A DNA stretch of 64,000 bases from Deltaproteobacteria bacterium (GTDB taxonomy: Bacteria; UBA10199; JACPAL01; GCA-016699445). The notes below the pieces were generated by a model. It was not told where the DNA came from, did no database searches, and saw only the letters and a list, made by a program, of their open reading frames with translations. The stretch lies in contig CP064976.1 in the NCBI GenBank assembly GCA_016699445.1, forward strand, positions 62,001 to 126,000, read 5' to 3'. Numbering within the stretch: the first letter of the stretch is position 1; every line of letters starts with the position of its first letter. Shown here piece by piece: positions 12,801-19,454 of the stretch. Made by a program: the position numbers and the translations under genes.

Positions 12801-13892
12801 GTTGCCTTCAGGATCACGGGCCTCCGAGATACGCCCTTCCTCATCGAAAGAATAATTCCAAACCTTGCCACCCGTATCCTCTAAAGGACGCGTCTCATCA
12901 TATTGGGTTCTAATCTGCACTTGCGTGTCGGATTCCAGGAAACCCACTTTCATTTTTGGCGTCGTAATGATGGATTGAGAGCGAAAACCTTCCGGACCGG
13001 GCTGAGAGTGAATAGTGACCTGATTACCAAACTTATCTTCGACCATGGTCAAATAAAGAGGTGCGACGTGCCACCCTGCAAAGTCGAATGTCGTACATTT
13101 CTGGAAAAAGAAAAACACGCGGTAACATTGACGCCCTTGAAAAGAGGTCGTGATGGGGCCTGAGCTCTCAAACGCACGAAAACCGTCCCTCTGCGAAAAG
13201 CGGTAACGGTTTCCTTCTTTGTCCTCAAAAGTCGGATATCCGTCCACGATCTTATAAACATTCCGGAAACCGCGCTCCTGCTGTTTCTGAGTCGTCTGGA
13301 AATTATCGACGTAAACGGCTTTTCCATCCGACTGAAGAAGATAATAAGCAGAACCAGAGACGCTTGGAAAATTCACTTGAATAGCCCCGATCAATCCATC
13401 GACACCAAATTGCCCTGATTGCAAATGATCCGATAACCGGATTTTTCCAACGCTATGGCTATCCTGGTGCGTCGAAATGAAACGTCCCCATTTACCAATG
13501 GGATTATCCGATGGAGACGCCCAAACTTCCTGCATAACGGAAGCGTTGTCGTTGTCGTTAAAAGCCGAAATCGTAATATCAGGATCTCCGAAAACCGAAG
13601 GATTCGGACTCAATGTCGGCGTCACCGTCAGATGCGTTTGATAATAATCAACTGAAGCCGCGTTAGGATTCAAGACGAGCTGGCCATCGCTAACGGAAAT
13701 CGATTCACCCTGAGAAAAAAAGTCCATGGGCGTATAGGAATTCATTCCCGTTTCGTTGGGAAGAGAGAGAATCGGAGCCGTGGGGACTTGCTGAGCCGAC
13801 ACCCAGCTCGTCTTTGAAAAGACAAAGCAGAAAACTATGAGAAAAAATCTCACATGGTTTCTTTTGAAAAATCTGATGGCATTATGCAGCAT
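3804..13892 (-). CDS. Giant RHS/YD-repeat polymorphic toxin with two RHS cores
   Basis: Exported protein of 3362 residues. ATG at 13892 is preferred because GGGGGA lies nine bases upstream; a TTG further up (13925) is in frame but has no ribosome site. After a signal peptide (FFLIVFCFVFSKTSWVSA), core 1 contains many YD repeats and ends in the classic motif GARYYDPEVGEFLSQDP near 9670-9740. A Gly/Ser-rich linker follows (about 9300-9640). Core 2 begins with a DUF6531-like entry (GDPVLLHSGDF, FRRTYRS; near 8700-8800) and ends in RARYYDPNIGRFLQRDP near 4690-4760. The last 285 or so residues are the variable tip, ending in PGFINGGYTQGGAAEFILPN. RHS cores form a beta shell that encloses the toxic tip. 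The tip resembles the group labelled polymorphic toxin type 10, from memory only. Confidence 0.9.
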   Translation of the reverse strand: MLHNAIRFFKRNHVRFFLIVFCFVFSKTSWVSAQQVPTAPILSLPNETGMNSYTPMDFFSQGESISVSDGQLVLNPNAASVDYYQTHLTVTPTLSPNPSVFGDPDITISAFNDNDNASVMQEVWASPSDNPIGKWGRFISTHQDSHSVGKIRLSDHLQSGQFGVDGLIGAIQVNFPSVSGSAYYLLQSDGKAVYVDNFQTTQKQQERGFRNVYKIVDGYPTFEDKEGNRYRFSQRDGFRAFESSGPITTSFQGRQCYRVFFFFQKCTTFDFAGWHVAPLYLTMVEDKFGNQVTIHSQPGPEGFRSQSIITTPKMKVGFLESDTQVQIRTQYDETRPLEDTGGKVWNYSFDEEGRISEARDPEGNAVHYRMSLSDLPVQRRLGSVVVGEPDSVMEVSYPTGAVFRYESFYQDRDVKAVIVTEFPNRRDPSQFYQRYYVATGEHTDVYDTDGTLTRYGFSDTEGQMLISSKTVSFNGHEIRENYEWQTQNIGDAAHPATLVLGVRSLENIVDGVSSTVLNEYDAMGRVHRRTVSALSKVSDFSYYGDTDYVSSIQQNKTVNLPDGTAREETVTSRFLDQSQTGCRLSYPERRPSDPQLPRGFTLGRVQLESGHDTLEVSRYCYDRYGNRIREVQGLHRTSEFIYDLCRSLSAPENCSDLSEAQRALYLAQIQKSPASSGSRQEITQFGYQLPLDFMSSMTTPNGATTLIDRNRLGQIAQITFPSSSLFQDDFFFSERADLPPALSAFAGKNIRRRRWNDVSRSASDDTQVDVFDGLGLLTEEHYNDGGVRRYQYGPKKKPTLIQEPDGRATRFVYDGLGRVVQVIRPGGEVFDYVYSRVSLDHWGHTIPMDTVSVSQNGHVLLTKYFDSEGHLIRMDRGEGSESQAVRYRYDQIGNLTGFLTPTGLTTTHVYDPFSRLISRNYPDGSGFRVGSFENNFYSHEVNFSGTVSGVSRQRTIDYDSANRVTRIVNGDVPAKIFHYDEEGDGRHGLGQLTSAEDESGRSDFFYDAAENVSKVSQHFSPLSLTSEYPFSYQKNGFGGDAFVEYPDGRRFFVKTDARGRILEVREREALGPVIVSYAYQALGNLVASATFGNGIRQEYVYFDSGRIQQFTLKKGDSVLAREAYRYDSRGNKTRVIRLDGTEIGYTYDSLNRLVRADYFHARETAPFNSQVYHYDGDNHRISYEDAFKTEHYVLDATHANRLSEVDQGDRRVSFEYDAFGNRHFRREFIKGREILTHEYQFDDQNRLIRLEINDRRQGRASIHGVTPPLVITYTYDHLGRRTSKRVQGETKYYLYGESLDPAMELSASGSFAAAYAWAGALRIAKYENGSVLYFHADELGSTRYVTNASGDLVQSFSYDPFGNVNAAVGSEGTSYRFAGKEQDAESGLIYFGARYYDPEVGEFLSQDPAESSLNSYGYVDNNPIALSDQFGLFSSCLSGYAPDLGIGVSDCPPGGGGSGFGSGSGVGGGIYTTVFSTGGSGSGRGSGSGLGNIGSTTSSGSGNGSGPGTIYIGVTIGGGGGVSVGVGSDGGDLTQAAENFFNLIGDAFSWVGRHMFGIGIPSHTHLDRPPSGFQPGYHRGGDGNVSTFNHAQAGAVESVAQIGHVSLPTIFSNPAPQSIPVQTGLKNSLVTSPVQSAVASQSRSSFSGGAIDPRGALGGSPALPDGTGAPSSVSGFSETSDRPNPQAQETHTSNNRNQNDVGDPVLLHSGDFHQMTTDLKIPGIGMDYEFRRTYRSRIQFLGPMGFNWDHNYDKRLVEQRNAAGVLLGIARFDGEDRYDFYRYDATSDRFETPAGFFDELTKASDGTYTIRDRHGMLSHYDADGFVTDITDRNGNALHFSYTMVAGVSEKRLSQVTDTLSRAILYHYYESGTSIGLLFKVTDFASREVVFTYDDHRDLISVRSPVSTDFPSGKTVHYTYSSGFAPEHADLNHNLLTVTNAKGQTYLENVYSTEDRVSSQRFGNEGVFHFTYHHVASLESCAAADVDTVIYRTDVMDRSDNLTGWEFNCQGNPLTKREYTRGVRSEDPSSYVTRYRYNRHGLVTTMTLPQGNTLRYWYAEGAGVSRLAEGNLLEIVKEKDSTRSGGNPIRIVMEYEPVYNQLRSIIDPRGNDATFLPSNGGDASPARYTETRYFDYQEGSVAQLAATLHKTTLQTTALLGAVSVGLGDLNGDGDTSHASGNLVKVTFPSPRQMDASLQTVEARFRYNDAGQIARVEHPSGASDVYEYFTRGPERGYLSTITQDVGHENITQNFTYDSVGNPLSFTDGRRHVYRYEVNALNQILTETSPIGHEKRFAYDANDNLVSLHVQNRNEDGVVSTTHPWVESRFAYDSLDHMVSKTEDVSPSHSVLTEYQYDLNENLVRVIQPEGNSIKIDYDDRDLPARLIRGFESSEATTFLLKYDANRNLKTMRDGGGHDWNYDYDGFDRLLRAVSPTLDQTLVAYDPSGDVSSISKRGPPRWTGLEVLLAEEHLIHDEQHRLLVNQKTLLNESFARVRDVVTQFQYDAQSRLIQLQDDNNHVSRFGYDGLNRLIQFTDALGNQISNTYDAANNLTRRRSHEVAASGFDDFENNYRYDSLNRLIRMTDTLGQTSTYSYDSRSNLTATSDPKENVSHYTYDALNRRVRSSLELRNNGVGSGALLGTINTDYEYDDNSRLIRMTDDNHHATTFDYDHLNRKVRTHLADSSVYRYTYDTNDNLSRYEDPKGFQIDLHYDAAHRLTVKDITQDHASQGREVMAYDGLSRLVRASVEDETGATSSDVQFHYDSLNRILRETQDGHDVVSAYDGVGNQTDLTYPAGRVIHQVFDAINQLDSIQNDLSTDIITQTHLGMGRPAARRFENGTTTTWSYDAVKRMASVNHVDSARRVLAGFNYGYDRSSNRLFEADLQDGGRARVHRYDSVQRLFLITEVRRKSDRSVIATYRYDALGRRIEKTVSAATTHYFYKGAQVLEEHDASGALQAQYLYGEGVDDVVSMERGGHTYHYHADSLGNIVAVSDESGVVVERYHYNAYGRVSISDGSGAPLTHTAIGNSFLFNGHTFDAETGLYYYRARYYDPNIGRFLQRDPMGFIDGVNVYAYTRNNPINGLDPFGFNTTSSQGNSAAGNPYGNPWGQNSWLGTLTGRPIMTPTGLGADVFQTLNLHTGNSYIDPTLGLVNDVFNISGNMANGVLGGFAHGVGFVDEMLAKTGCDLQCIAITEQASGIPLGQALSGMTQGLKSFGTVERSISRGVIIGEELPSTGMVQISNNSLPTRVARVINSQFSNSPTLGGPASADVFVTPAEDIAGISNSLQLAERLTLWDETNSLIPGPYTVIEFDTPTSGLASPYNRTNPGFINGGYTQGGAAEFILPNLKVDELQNVTKRMLP

Positions 13893-14079
13893 CAAAAAAC
13901 ATCCCCCATTTTTAAAGAATTTCAACTCTAGGCTTTCCGTGATTCTCGTCCCACCTAAGGTAAATGTTTCGGAATTTCCTTAAAAAAAAGAAGAAAATGA
14001 AAAAATAGTGGGACAAAAAATTATCCTAAAACTATCAAGCTATTATTTTAACTTCTTCTGTTTTTTTAATTGAGAACGC

Positions 14080-14142
14080 GGAGTCATGTGGAAAGAAAAA
14101 TGAGTTTCTTAGGTGCCGAGCTCGTCTGAATTGACGTAATTA
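14080..14142 (-). pseudogene. Degenerate copy of the 3' end of the neighbouring small gene
   Basis: Read leftward, this stretch gives VNSDELGT-stop-ETHFSF, nearly the same as INSDELGTEETRFSF in the intact gene at 14314-14694. The DNA also matches well (gtttctt-ggtgcc-ag-tcgtc-gaattga with scattered changes). It has an in-frame stop and no start, so it is a relic of a duplicated copy. It lies in the 420-base gap between the RHS gene and the intact gene. Confidence 0.6.
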
Positions 14143-14313
14143 AAGACCATACCTAAACCGCAAACCAAAAAGAATCGTTTCATCACTGTAGGCCACAGGT
14201 ACAGCACCATCTAACAACGCACTTTGGGCTATATTGAAAACGCGCCAATAACCCATAGTCACCGCGGGAGAAAATCTATCTAAAAAGAGAACTAAACATT
14301 TTGTTAGATCAAT
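14140..14313 (-). pseudogene. Remnant coding stretch, possibly an outer-membrane barrel C-terminus
   Basis: Directly after the stop of the 14314-14694 gene the same frame stays open for about 57 codons, without a usable start, and ends at a TAA at 14140. The peptide includes SPAVTMGYWRVFNIAQSALL and DETILFGLRFRYGL. The strand-like, aromatic end resembles the last strands of an outer-membrane barrel, but the match is only by appearance. It probably is a leftover of a deleted gene. Nothing else is visible between 13893 and 14080 apart from AT-rich DNA. Confidence 0.3.
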
Positions 14314-14694
14314 TTATTTTTTCGAAACTATCTTTTTTGTCAGGGGTTTCTTCACCGATTTCAGGTTTGAAGCTTGGTTTGATGTGCGAAATGAAAAGCG
14401 GGTTTCTTCGGTGCCAAGTTCGTCAGAATTGATGCGGATGAAAGCTTGGATTTCGATGTCGAGACCTTCCAAAGCTTTGCGGAATTCGTTTTGGATGTCG
14501 ATTTGAGACAAAAACTTTTTAAATTCACCCACGACCAAATTCACAACTTCTTCTTTACCCTTCACCAATTGCTTGGTGAGATAATCAACCGCTTGCTGCG
14601 TAATTTTATTATCTGAAAGAGCACTACGAATACCACTCTCAGTCATCAAAGCCGCGCCCACTCCCGTCGTTAAAATTTTTCGCAGTGTGCTCAT
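14314..14694 (-). CDS. Small phasin-like protein of unknown function
   Basis: Protein of 126 residues, ATG at 14694, three bases after the stop of the SRPBCC gene, so the two are probably co-transcribed. It has a short hydrophobic N-terminus (LTTGVGAALM), then a long amphipathic helical middle (QQAVDYLTKQLVKGKEEVVN, FKKFLSQIDI), a short strand section (LDIEIQAFIRI) and a basic, Lys-rich tail. The helical middle looks like phasin or coiled scaffold proteins, but I do not recognise a defined family. A degenerate copy of its 3' end lies just downstream. Confidence 0.6.
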   Translation of the reverse strand: MSTLRKILTTGVGAALMTESGIRSALSDNKITQQAVDYLTKQLVKGKEEVVNLVVGEFKKFLSQIDIQNEFRKALEGLDIEIQAFIRINSDELGTEETRFSFRTSNQASNLKSVKKPLTKKIVSKK

Positions 14695-14697
14695 AGG

Positions 14698-15126
14698 CTA
14701 TTTTGCAAGACTTTCGGCACGATCTTTAAATTTTTTCATCATAGCAGGTAGATTACTTCCAATAAGTTTATTCGTAATCATGGATGGGACAAAAATACCA
14801 AATTCTACTTCAATATTATAAATGGCTTTTGTTTTATCTTTACCCTCAGGAGTCAGAATCCAACTGCCTTTATTATCTTTAAAAATATCACCATCAACAA
14901 AAGACCACTCAATTTTTTTGTTGGGTGTGAGATCAAATGAAAGCGTGTATTTAAAGGTTTTGATAACAGAAATCTTAAACTCTACTTCAAGCTTCTTACC
15001 TTTTTTCTTAACATTTACTTCTTTTACATCACTCATGAACTCTGGATAATTTTCAAAATCTGATACAGCTTCATACATTTCTTTGGGTGTTGCATGGACA
15101 ATAATTTCTGAAGTTGCACCTGCCAT
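14698..15126 (-). CDS. SRPBCC/START-like (COQ10/RatA-type) protein
   Basis: Protein of 142 residues with a strong ribosome site (GGGGGG) before ATG 15126. The whole chain fits one polyketide cyclase/START-like fold: N-terminal strand ATSEIIVHATPKEMYEAVSD, then the family-typical FENYPEFM, a central sheet (KYTLSFDLTPNKKIEW) and a long C-terminal helix (LPAMMKKFKDRAESLAK). Such proteins bind hydrophobic ligands; COQ10-like members carry ubiquinone and RatA-like members touch ribosomes. Which applies here cannot be decided from sequence. Confidence 0.8.
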   Translation of the reverse strand: MAGATSEIIVHATPKEMYEAVSDFENYPEFMSDVKEVNVKKKGKKLEVEFKISVIKTFKYTLSFDLTPNKKIEWSFVDGDIFKDNKGSWILTPEGKDKTKAIYNIEVEFGIFVPSMITNKLIGSNLPAMMKKFKDRAESLAK

Positions 15127-15149
15127 AGTCCCCCCTTATTTTAGACCGG

Positions 15150-16103
15150 TTAATAATTTGGTTTTTTTGCAAAATGATGAACGGCTTCGATTTTTCTAAT
15201 AGTTCCTGTTTCAGATCTCATCACCATCGAATGAGTCTCTGCACCACCGCCAAAAAATCTCACGCCTTTGAGAAAATCCCCATTCGTCACGCCTGTGGCA
15301 GCAAACATCACATCTCCGGAAGCTAAATCATCCAAATGATATACCTTATTAAGGTCTGTGATTCCCATTTTTTTAGCGCGTTCAATTTCATTATCATTAC
15401 GCCACGCTAGCTTTCCTTGCATGTCTCCATTGAGAGATCTCACCGCAGCGGCGGCAATGACACCTTCCGGAGCACCCCCCATACCCATCAAAACATCAAT
15501 ACCCGTATCCGCAACACACGTCGCAATCGCAGCAGCGACATCACCATCACGAATCAAACGAATACGCGCACCTGCAGCACGACATTCGGCGATCAATTCC
15601 TTATGACGATCTCTTTCCAAAATAATCACTGTCAAATCTTGGATTTCACATTTTTTCACTTTGGCAATTTCACGCAAATTCCACGTCGGGCTTTGCAAAA
15701 TATCGATCACACCTTTAGCTTCATGACCCACCACAATTTTTTGCATGTAGGTATCCGGCGCATGAAGAAAATGTCCATGACGTGCAATCGCTATAACAGC
15801 TAAAGCATTGGGTTCACCCATCGCTGTCAGATTGGTACCTTCCAATGGATCCAAGGCAATATCCACTTTAGGACCTTCCCCACTCCCCACTTTTTCACCA
15901 ATATAAAGCATCGGAGCTTCGTCACGTTCACCTTCACCGATGACGACCATCCCATCAAAATTGATGGCATTCAGAGTACGTCTCATGGCATCCACAGCAG
16001 CCTGATCTGCAGCATTATTATCACCACGGCCCATTAAACGAGCTGCGGCAAGAGCAGCAGCTTCTGTGACACGCACCATTTCTAAAGCTAAGTTACGATC
16101 CAT
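15150..16103 (-). CDS. glpX: Class II fructose-1,6-bisphosphatase GlpX
   Basis: This cytoplasmic gluconeogenic enzyme removes the 1-phosphate from fructose-1,6-bisphosphate using divalent metal. The 317 residues match the usual family length. Key blocks are VIGEGERDEAPMLYIGE, the metal-binding DPLEGT, and GMGGAPEGVIAAAA. ATG at 16103 is preceded by GGGGAG. It begins three bases after the ihfB stop and 23 bases lie between its own stop and the next start, consistent with one leftward operon. Some class II enzymes also act on sedoheptulose-1,7-bisphosphate. Confidence 0.95.
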   Translation of the reverse strand: MDRNLALEMVRVTEAAALAAARLMGRGDNNAADQAAVDAMRRTLNAINFDGMVVIGEGERDEAPMLYIGEKVGSGEGPKVDIALDPLEGTNLTAMGEPNALAVIAIARHGHFLHAPDTYMQKIVVGHEAKGVIDILQSPTWNLREIAKVKKCEIQDLTVIILERDRHKELIAECRAAGARIRLIRDGDVAAAIATCVADTGIDVLMGMGGAPEGVIAAAAVRSLNGDMQGKLAWRNDNEIERAKKMGITDLNKVYHLDDLASGDVMFAATGVTNGDFLKGVRFFGGGAETHSMVMRSETGTIRKIEAVHHFAKKPNY

Positions 16104-16106
16104 AGT

Positions 16107-16394
16107 TTACTCCCCAGACTCATTTAATTTTTCTTTTAATTCTTTACCGGCCTTGAAAAAAGGAACCTTTCGAATACCCAACTCTACTTTCGATCCTGAT
16201 TTTGGATTTCTTCCCATGCGAGGCTCACGCACACGGACTTCAAAAGTACCAAATCCACGAAGCTCAATACGATCGCCCGCCTTCAAAGCATGACTCATAC
16301 TATCGAAAATAGTTTCTACAATCTGAGTCATATCTTTATGAGAAATATGAGAAGCGTGATTGATTAATTCATTGATCAACTGGCTCTTGGTCAT
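16107..16394 (-). CDS. ihfB: Integration host factor beta subunit-like DNA-binding protein
   Basis: Histone-like DNA-bending protein of 95 residues. It starts MTKSQLINEL, the IHF-beta signature, and has the HU/IHF core RIELRGFGTFEVRVREPRMG followed by RNPKSG and the beta-arm region ending in VPFFKAGKELKEKLN. ATG 16394 has GAGGAG upstream. It could be a generic HU protein; the N-terminus and the GDRIELRGFG segment favour IHF-beta. It lies between sppA and glpX, as ihfB lies near rpsA in many proteobacteria. Confidence 0.88.
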   Translation of the reverse strand: MTKSQLINELINHASHISHKDMTQIVETIFDSMSHALKAGDRIELRGFGTFEVRVREPRMGRNPKSGSKVELGIRKVPFFKAGKELKEKLNESGE

Positions 16395-16416
16395 ACTCGC
16401 AAACTCCTCTTTAGCA

Positions 16417-17292
16417 TCAGTAAGAAAATGATGGTATTTTTTGACTTATCAACAACTTTTGAAAAACTTTTTCAATCGAACTCTCTAATACTTTTTCCAA
16501 AAACTCGTTCTTCTCATTCTCTTTATAATAAACTTCAGGTTCTTCTTTTATTGCAGCCAAATTTGCCGCCACAGAAATAGCAGTTTCCAAACCACCAAGC
16601 TCATCCACAAGCTTAAGATCTTTAGCTTCAGATCCCGTATAAACACGTCCATCAGCTATCTTATCGAGTTCTTCCATTGAGATGCCACGTCCATCAGAGA
16701 TGGCTTTTTTAAATTGGCCATGCATCTTCTTCAAGAGGCTTTCCAAATAATCTTTTTCTTCAGGTGTCATCGGACGTGTTGGAGATCCCACATCTTTCAT
16801 CGCTCCACTCACTAAAGTAGATGGATGCACTTTTGCCCATGTCAGCAACTCTTCCACATTAACCAACTCCATGCGAACACCGATACTTCCCGTAGCCGTA
16901 CCTTCATTCGCCACAATCTTTGAACAGGGAGCTGCTATATAATACCCACCAGAAGCTGCCACAGTTCCCATGGAAGCGACGACAGGCTTTGTTTTTTTGA
17001 GTTCTTTGACAGCTTCGTAAATTTCTTGTGAAGCCCCAACACTTCCACCTGGGGAATCAATGCGCAAGATGACAGCTTTAGCCTTATCCTCTTTTTTTAA
17101 CTTTCTTAAAATTTCGACAGTATCTTTACTCTCGAGAATAGGTCCCAAAACTTCAACTATAGCGATATTCCCTTTTTGAGGAAGTGAGTTATCCTTAAAA
17201 AGTGAAAAGAAAGAACCGAGGAAATAGAAAAAACCTCCCCCTAAAAAGCATAGACCAAACACGATAAGTGCTATCCACCCTTTTCCGCTCAT
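16417..17292 (-). CDS. sppA: Signal peptide peptidase SppA, short type
   Basis: Membrane-anchored serine peptidase that cleaves leftover signal peptides. A single N-terminal membrane segment (WIALIVFGLCFLGGGFFYFL) is followed by the ClpP/crotonase-like domain. Oxyanion region IDSPGGSVGAS, catalytic Ser in AASGGYYIAAP, and the catalytic Lys in SGAMKDVGSPTRPMT are all present. At 291 residues it is the short, single-domain form of Bacillus and many deltaproteobacteria, not the 67-kDa duplicated form. It lies downstream of rpsA after a hairpin. Confidence 0.93.
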   Translation of the reverse strand: MSGKGWIALIVFGLCFLGGGFFYFLGSFFSLFKDNSLPQKGNIAIVEVLGPILESKDTVEILRKLKKEDKAKAVILRIDSPGGSVGASQEIYEAVKELKKTKPVVASMGTVAASGGYYIAAPCSKIVANEGTATGSIGVRMELVNVEELLTWAKVHPSTLVSGAMKDVGSPTRPMTPEEKDYLESLLKKMHGQFKKAISDGRGISMEELDKIADGRVYTGSEAKDLKLVDELGGLETAISVAANLAAIKEEPEVYYKENEKNEFLEKVLESSIEKVFQKLLISQKIPSFSY

Positions 17293-17346
17293 AATCTAAC
17301 TCCACAATTTAATTCACCAACTGATTAATGGGGATTGAAAATCTGA

Positions 17347-17375
17347 ACCCTGCACCAGCTTGGCTGATGCAGGGT
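17347..17375 (-). terminator. Hairpin between rpsA and sppA
   Basis: ACCCTGCA pairs with TGCAGGGT and the inner CAGC with GCTG around a TTG loop. On the leftward strand it follows the rpsA stop and precedes sppA. The T tract after it is weak (AGATTTTC), so it may be a partial terminator or a processing and stability hairpin that lowers sppA expression relative to rpsA. Confidence 0.55.
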
Positions 17376-17382
17376 GAATTAC

Positions 17383-18975
17383 TTATAAAACAAAACCGAG
17401 CTGAATCTTTCTTTCTTTTTCATCGATAGAGTGAACAACCACTTGCACATCACCCCCGATAGGGAATTTCTTCGCAGGATCAGCCTGAAATTCATCAGGC
17501 AATTCTGTACGAGGAACAAAACCTTCAATACCAGCACCCATGTCTACAGCGATACCTTTTTCACCAATCCAAACTACTTTACCTGGATGACGAGAACCGA
17601 TCCCCAGTTCCTTAGAAGCACGGGGCCATGGATCATCAGACATCTGTTTCACACCCAATGAAATTCTTTCGTTATCCACATCAATACTTAATATCGTTGC
17701 TTCAACCACAGTATTTTTAGGGAAAGCAGCCGATAATGGTCGAGCTAATTTTGTCCAAGACACATCGGACACGTGCACCAAACCATCCACATCATCGGAA
17801 AGACCTAAGAAAATACCAAAGTCTGTAATATTCTTAACGGGACCTTTTACTTTTTCGCCAATCTTATACTTCTCAGCGACAGCTACCCATGGATTTTCCA
17901 TGATTTGCTTCATACCCAAAGAAATACGACGCGTAGCAGGATCCACATCTAAAATAACGGCTTCAACTAAATCACCTGGAGCTAAAATCTTAGAAGGATG
18001 TTTATTCTTCTTACTCCAAGACATTTCGGAAACATGCACTAAACCTTCAATACCATCTTCAAGTCCTACGAAAGCACCGTAATCAGCCAAGCTCACAACC
18101 TTACCTTTAATACGGCTACCGACAGGATAACGCTCAGGCACTTGTACCCAAGGATCACTGGTCAATTGCTTAAGACCTAAAGAAACTTTTCCACTGTCTG
18201 GATCAATCTTCAAAACCTTCACTTTAATATCTTGTCCGACTGTCAAAATTTCAGAAGGATGTCCTAAACGACCCCAAGACATGTCTGTAATATGCAAGAG
18301 ACCATCAATACCACCCAAGTCCAAGAAAGCACCGTAGTCTGTGATATTCTTAACAGAACCACCAATCACTTCACCTTCTTGAAGATTATTAAACACTTCT
18401 TCACGAGCAGAACCACGATCTTTTTCAAGTAAGGCGCGACGAGAAACAATAATGTTTCCCTTCTTTTTGTTGAGCTTTAAGATTTTGAAACGGAATCTCT
18501 TGCCAATAAGCTTGTCGAGATTACCTGGCGTACGCACGTCAATCTGAGATGCTGGCAAAAATGCTTTAACGCCGATATCAACAGAAAGCCCCCCTTTCAC
18601 CTTATTCAACACAACACCCTCAATGTAGCTATCGTGATCCAAAACTTCTTGAAGCTTGTCCCAGATTTTCAAAGCATCAGCTTTTTCCTTAGAAAGGACA
18701 GGAAGACCTTCTTCGCAATCAATCTGTTCCAAATAAACATCAAGGGTATCACCCACTTGAATAGCGACTTGGCCACCAGGGCCTTCAAATTCTTGAAGAG
18801 GCACCTGACCTTCGGACTTGTATCCAAAGTCAACAATCACAGCATCATGAGTAATCGCCACGACAGTGCCGCGGACAATTTCTCCTTCCTGGATGTTTTC
18901 GGGTTGTGTTTTGAGGCTTTCCTCAAAGAGGAGAGCGAATTCGGTTTGGTTATTAGGGGTTTCTGTATTTGTCAT
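17383..18975 (-). CDS. rpsA: 30S ribosomal protein S1
   Basis: Translation factor that brings mRNA to the 30S subunit. It has six S1 (OB-fold) domains: EIVRGTVVAI, GVVLNKVKGGLSVDIG, EVIGGSVKNITDYGAFLDLG, SRIKGKVVSLADYGAFVGLE, EKVKGPVKNITDFGIFLGLS and a diverged last one (RHPGKVVWIGEKGIAVDMG). ATG 18975 gives 530 residues; a TTG at 19014 would add 13 residues but neither start has a clear ribosome site, as is common for rpsA. The N-terminus FALLFEESLK is the usual S1 start. Domains 1-2 bind the ribosome and 3-6 bind RNA. Confidence 0.95.
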   Translation of the reverse strand: MTNTETPNNQTEFALLFEESLKTQPENIQEGEIVRGTVVAITHDAVIVDFGYKSEGQVPLQEFEGPGGQVAIQVGDTLDVYLEQIDCEEGLPVLSKEKADALKIWDKLQEVLDHDSYIEGVVLNKVKGGLSVDIGVKAFLPASQIDVRTPGNLDKLIGKRFRFKILKLNKKKGNIIVSRRALLEKDRGSAREEVFNNLQEGEVIGGSVKNITDYGAFLDLGGIDGLLHITDMSWGRLGHPSEILTVGQDIKVKVLKIDPDSGKVSLGLKQLTSDPWVQVPERYPVGSRIKGKVVSLADYGAFVGLEDGIEGLVHVSEMSWSKKNKHPSKILAPGDLVEAVILDVDPATRRISLGMKQIMENPWVAVAEKYKIGEKVKGPVKNITDFGIFLGLSDDVDGLVHVSDVSWTKLARPLSAAFPKNTVVEATILSIDVDNERISLGVKQMSDDPWPRASKELGIGSRHPGKVVWIGEKGIAVDMGAGIEGFVPRTELPDEFQADPAKKFPIGGDVQVVVHSIDEKERKIQLGFVL

Positions 18976-19029
18976 AGAGGGCGCCGAGTTAGTTGGAACT
19001 TCTGGGGTTGTCAAAGAAATATATGATTT

Positions 19030-19452
19030 TTAAGGAGATAAAATTTTAATACCAGGTTCCTGAAAACGAAGGAAGTGCTTTGAGTTCCAGGTATAGAGAA
19101 TCTCTGCTTTTACCTTGAGGGCACATTCCAGAATAAGAGCATCGTAAATTATTCCGGAAACAAAACCACCCGACGCTACACGCTTAAAAGCTCGCAAGTA
19201 ATCTGTATGAGATAAGGCCACGAACGTAAAATGTGAAGAGATACGTTTTAAAAAGTCTTCTTCCAGAGTTTGGGGAGATAGTTTGTACGCTGCTGAGGTG
19301 AGTGTTGCATAAGCTTCAGAGAGAGAATGAGAGGCCAAAAACGCTCTCTGTTTGCGAGGCATTGTATCCATTAAACGAAGAGAGCGCTGATGATGTTCAT
19401 GCTCTTCAATCGTTGCAGCCACAATCACTGACGTATCACACAAAAATTTCAC
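19030..19452 (-). CDS. vapC: PIN-domain toxin, VapC family
   Basis: Probable RNase toxin of 140 residues with a GTG start preceded by GAGAAG, two bases after the antitoxin stop. PIN acidic sites are visible: Asp in KFLCDTSVIVAA, Glu in SHSLSEAYATL and Asp in GIIYDALILECAL. The last conserved position reads TWNSKHF, with Asn where many members have Asp; this variant is common in the family. The gene pairs with the AbrB-type antitoxin immediately upstream. Target RNA is unknown. Confidence 0.88.
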   Translation of the reverse strand: MKFLCDTSVIVAATIEEHEHHQRSLRLMDTMPRKQRAFLASHSLSEAYATLTSAAYKLSPQTLEEDFLKRISSHFTFVALSHTDYLRAFKRVASGGFVSGIIYDALILECALKVKAEILYTWNSKHFLRFQEPGIKILSP

Positions 19453-19454
19453 GA

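Noticed and set aside
4491..13655. Many open frames on the + strand opposite the RHS gene
   Set aside because: They mirror the codon pattern of the YD repeats on the other strand, have no ribosome sites and no recognisable domains.
3804..13892. RHS repeats as a CRISPR array or simple DNA repeat
   Set aside because: The periodicity is at protein level (YD repeats); DNA units are not identical and spacers do not exist.
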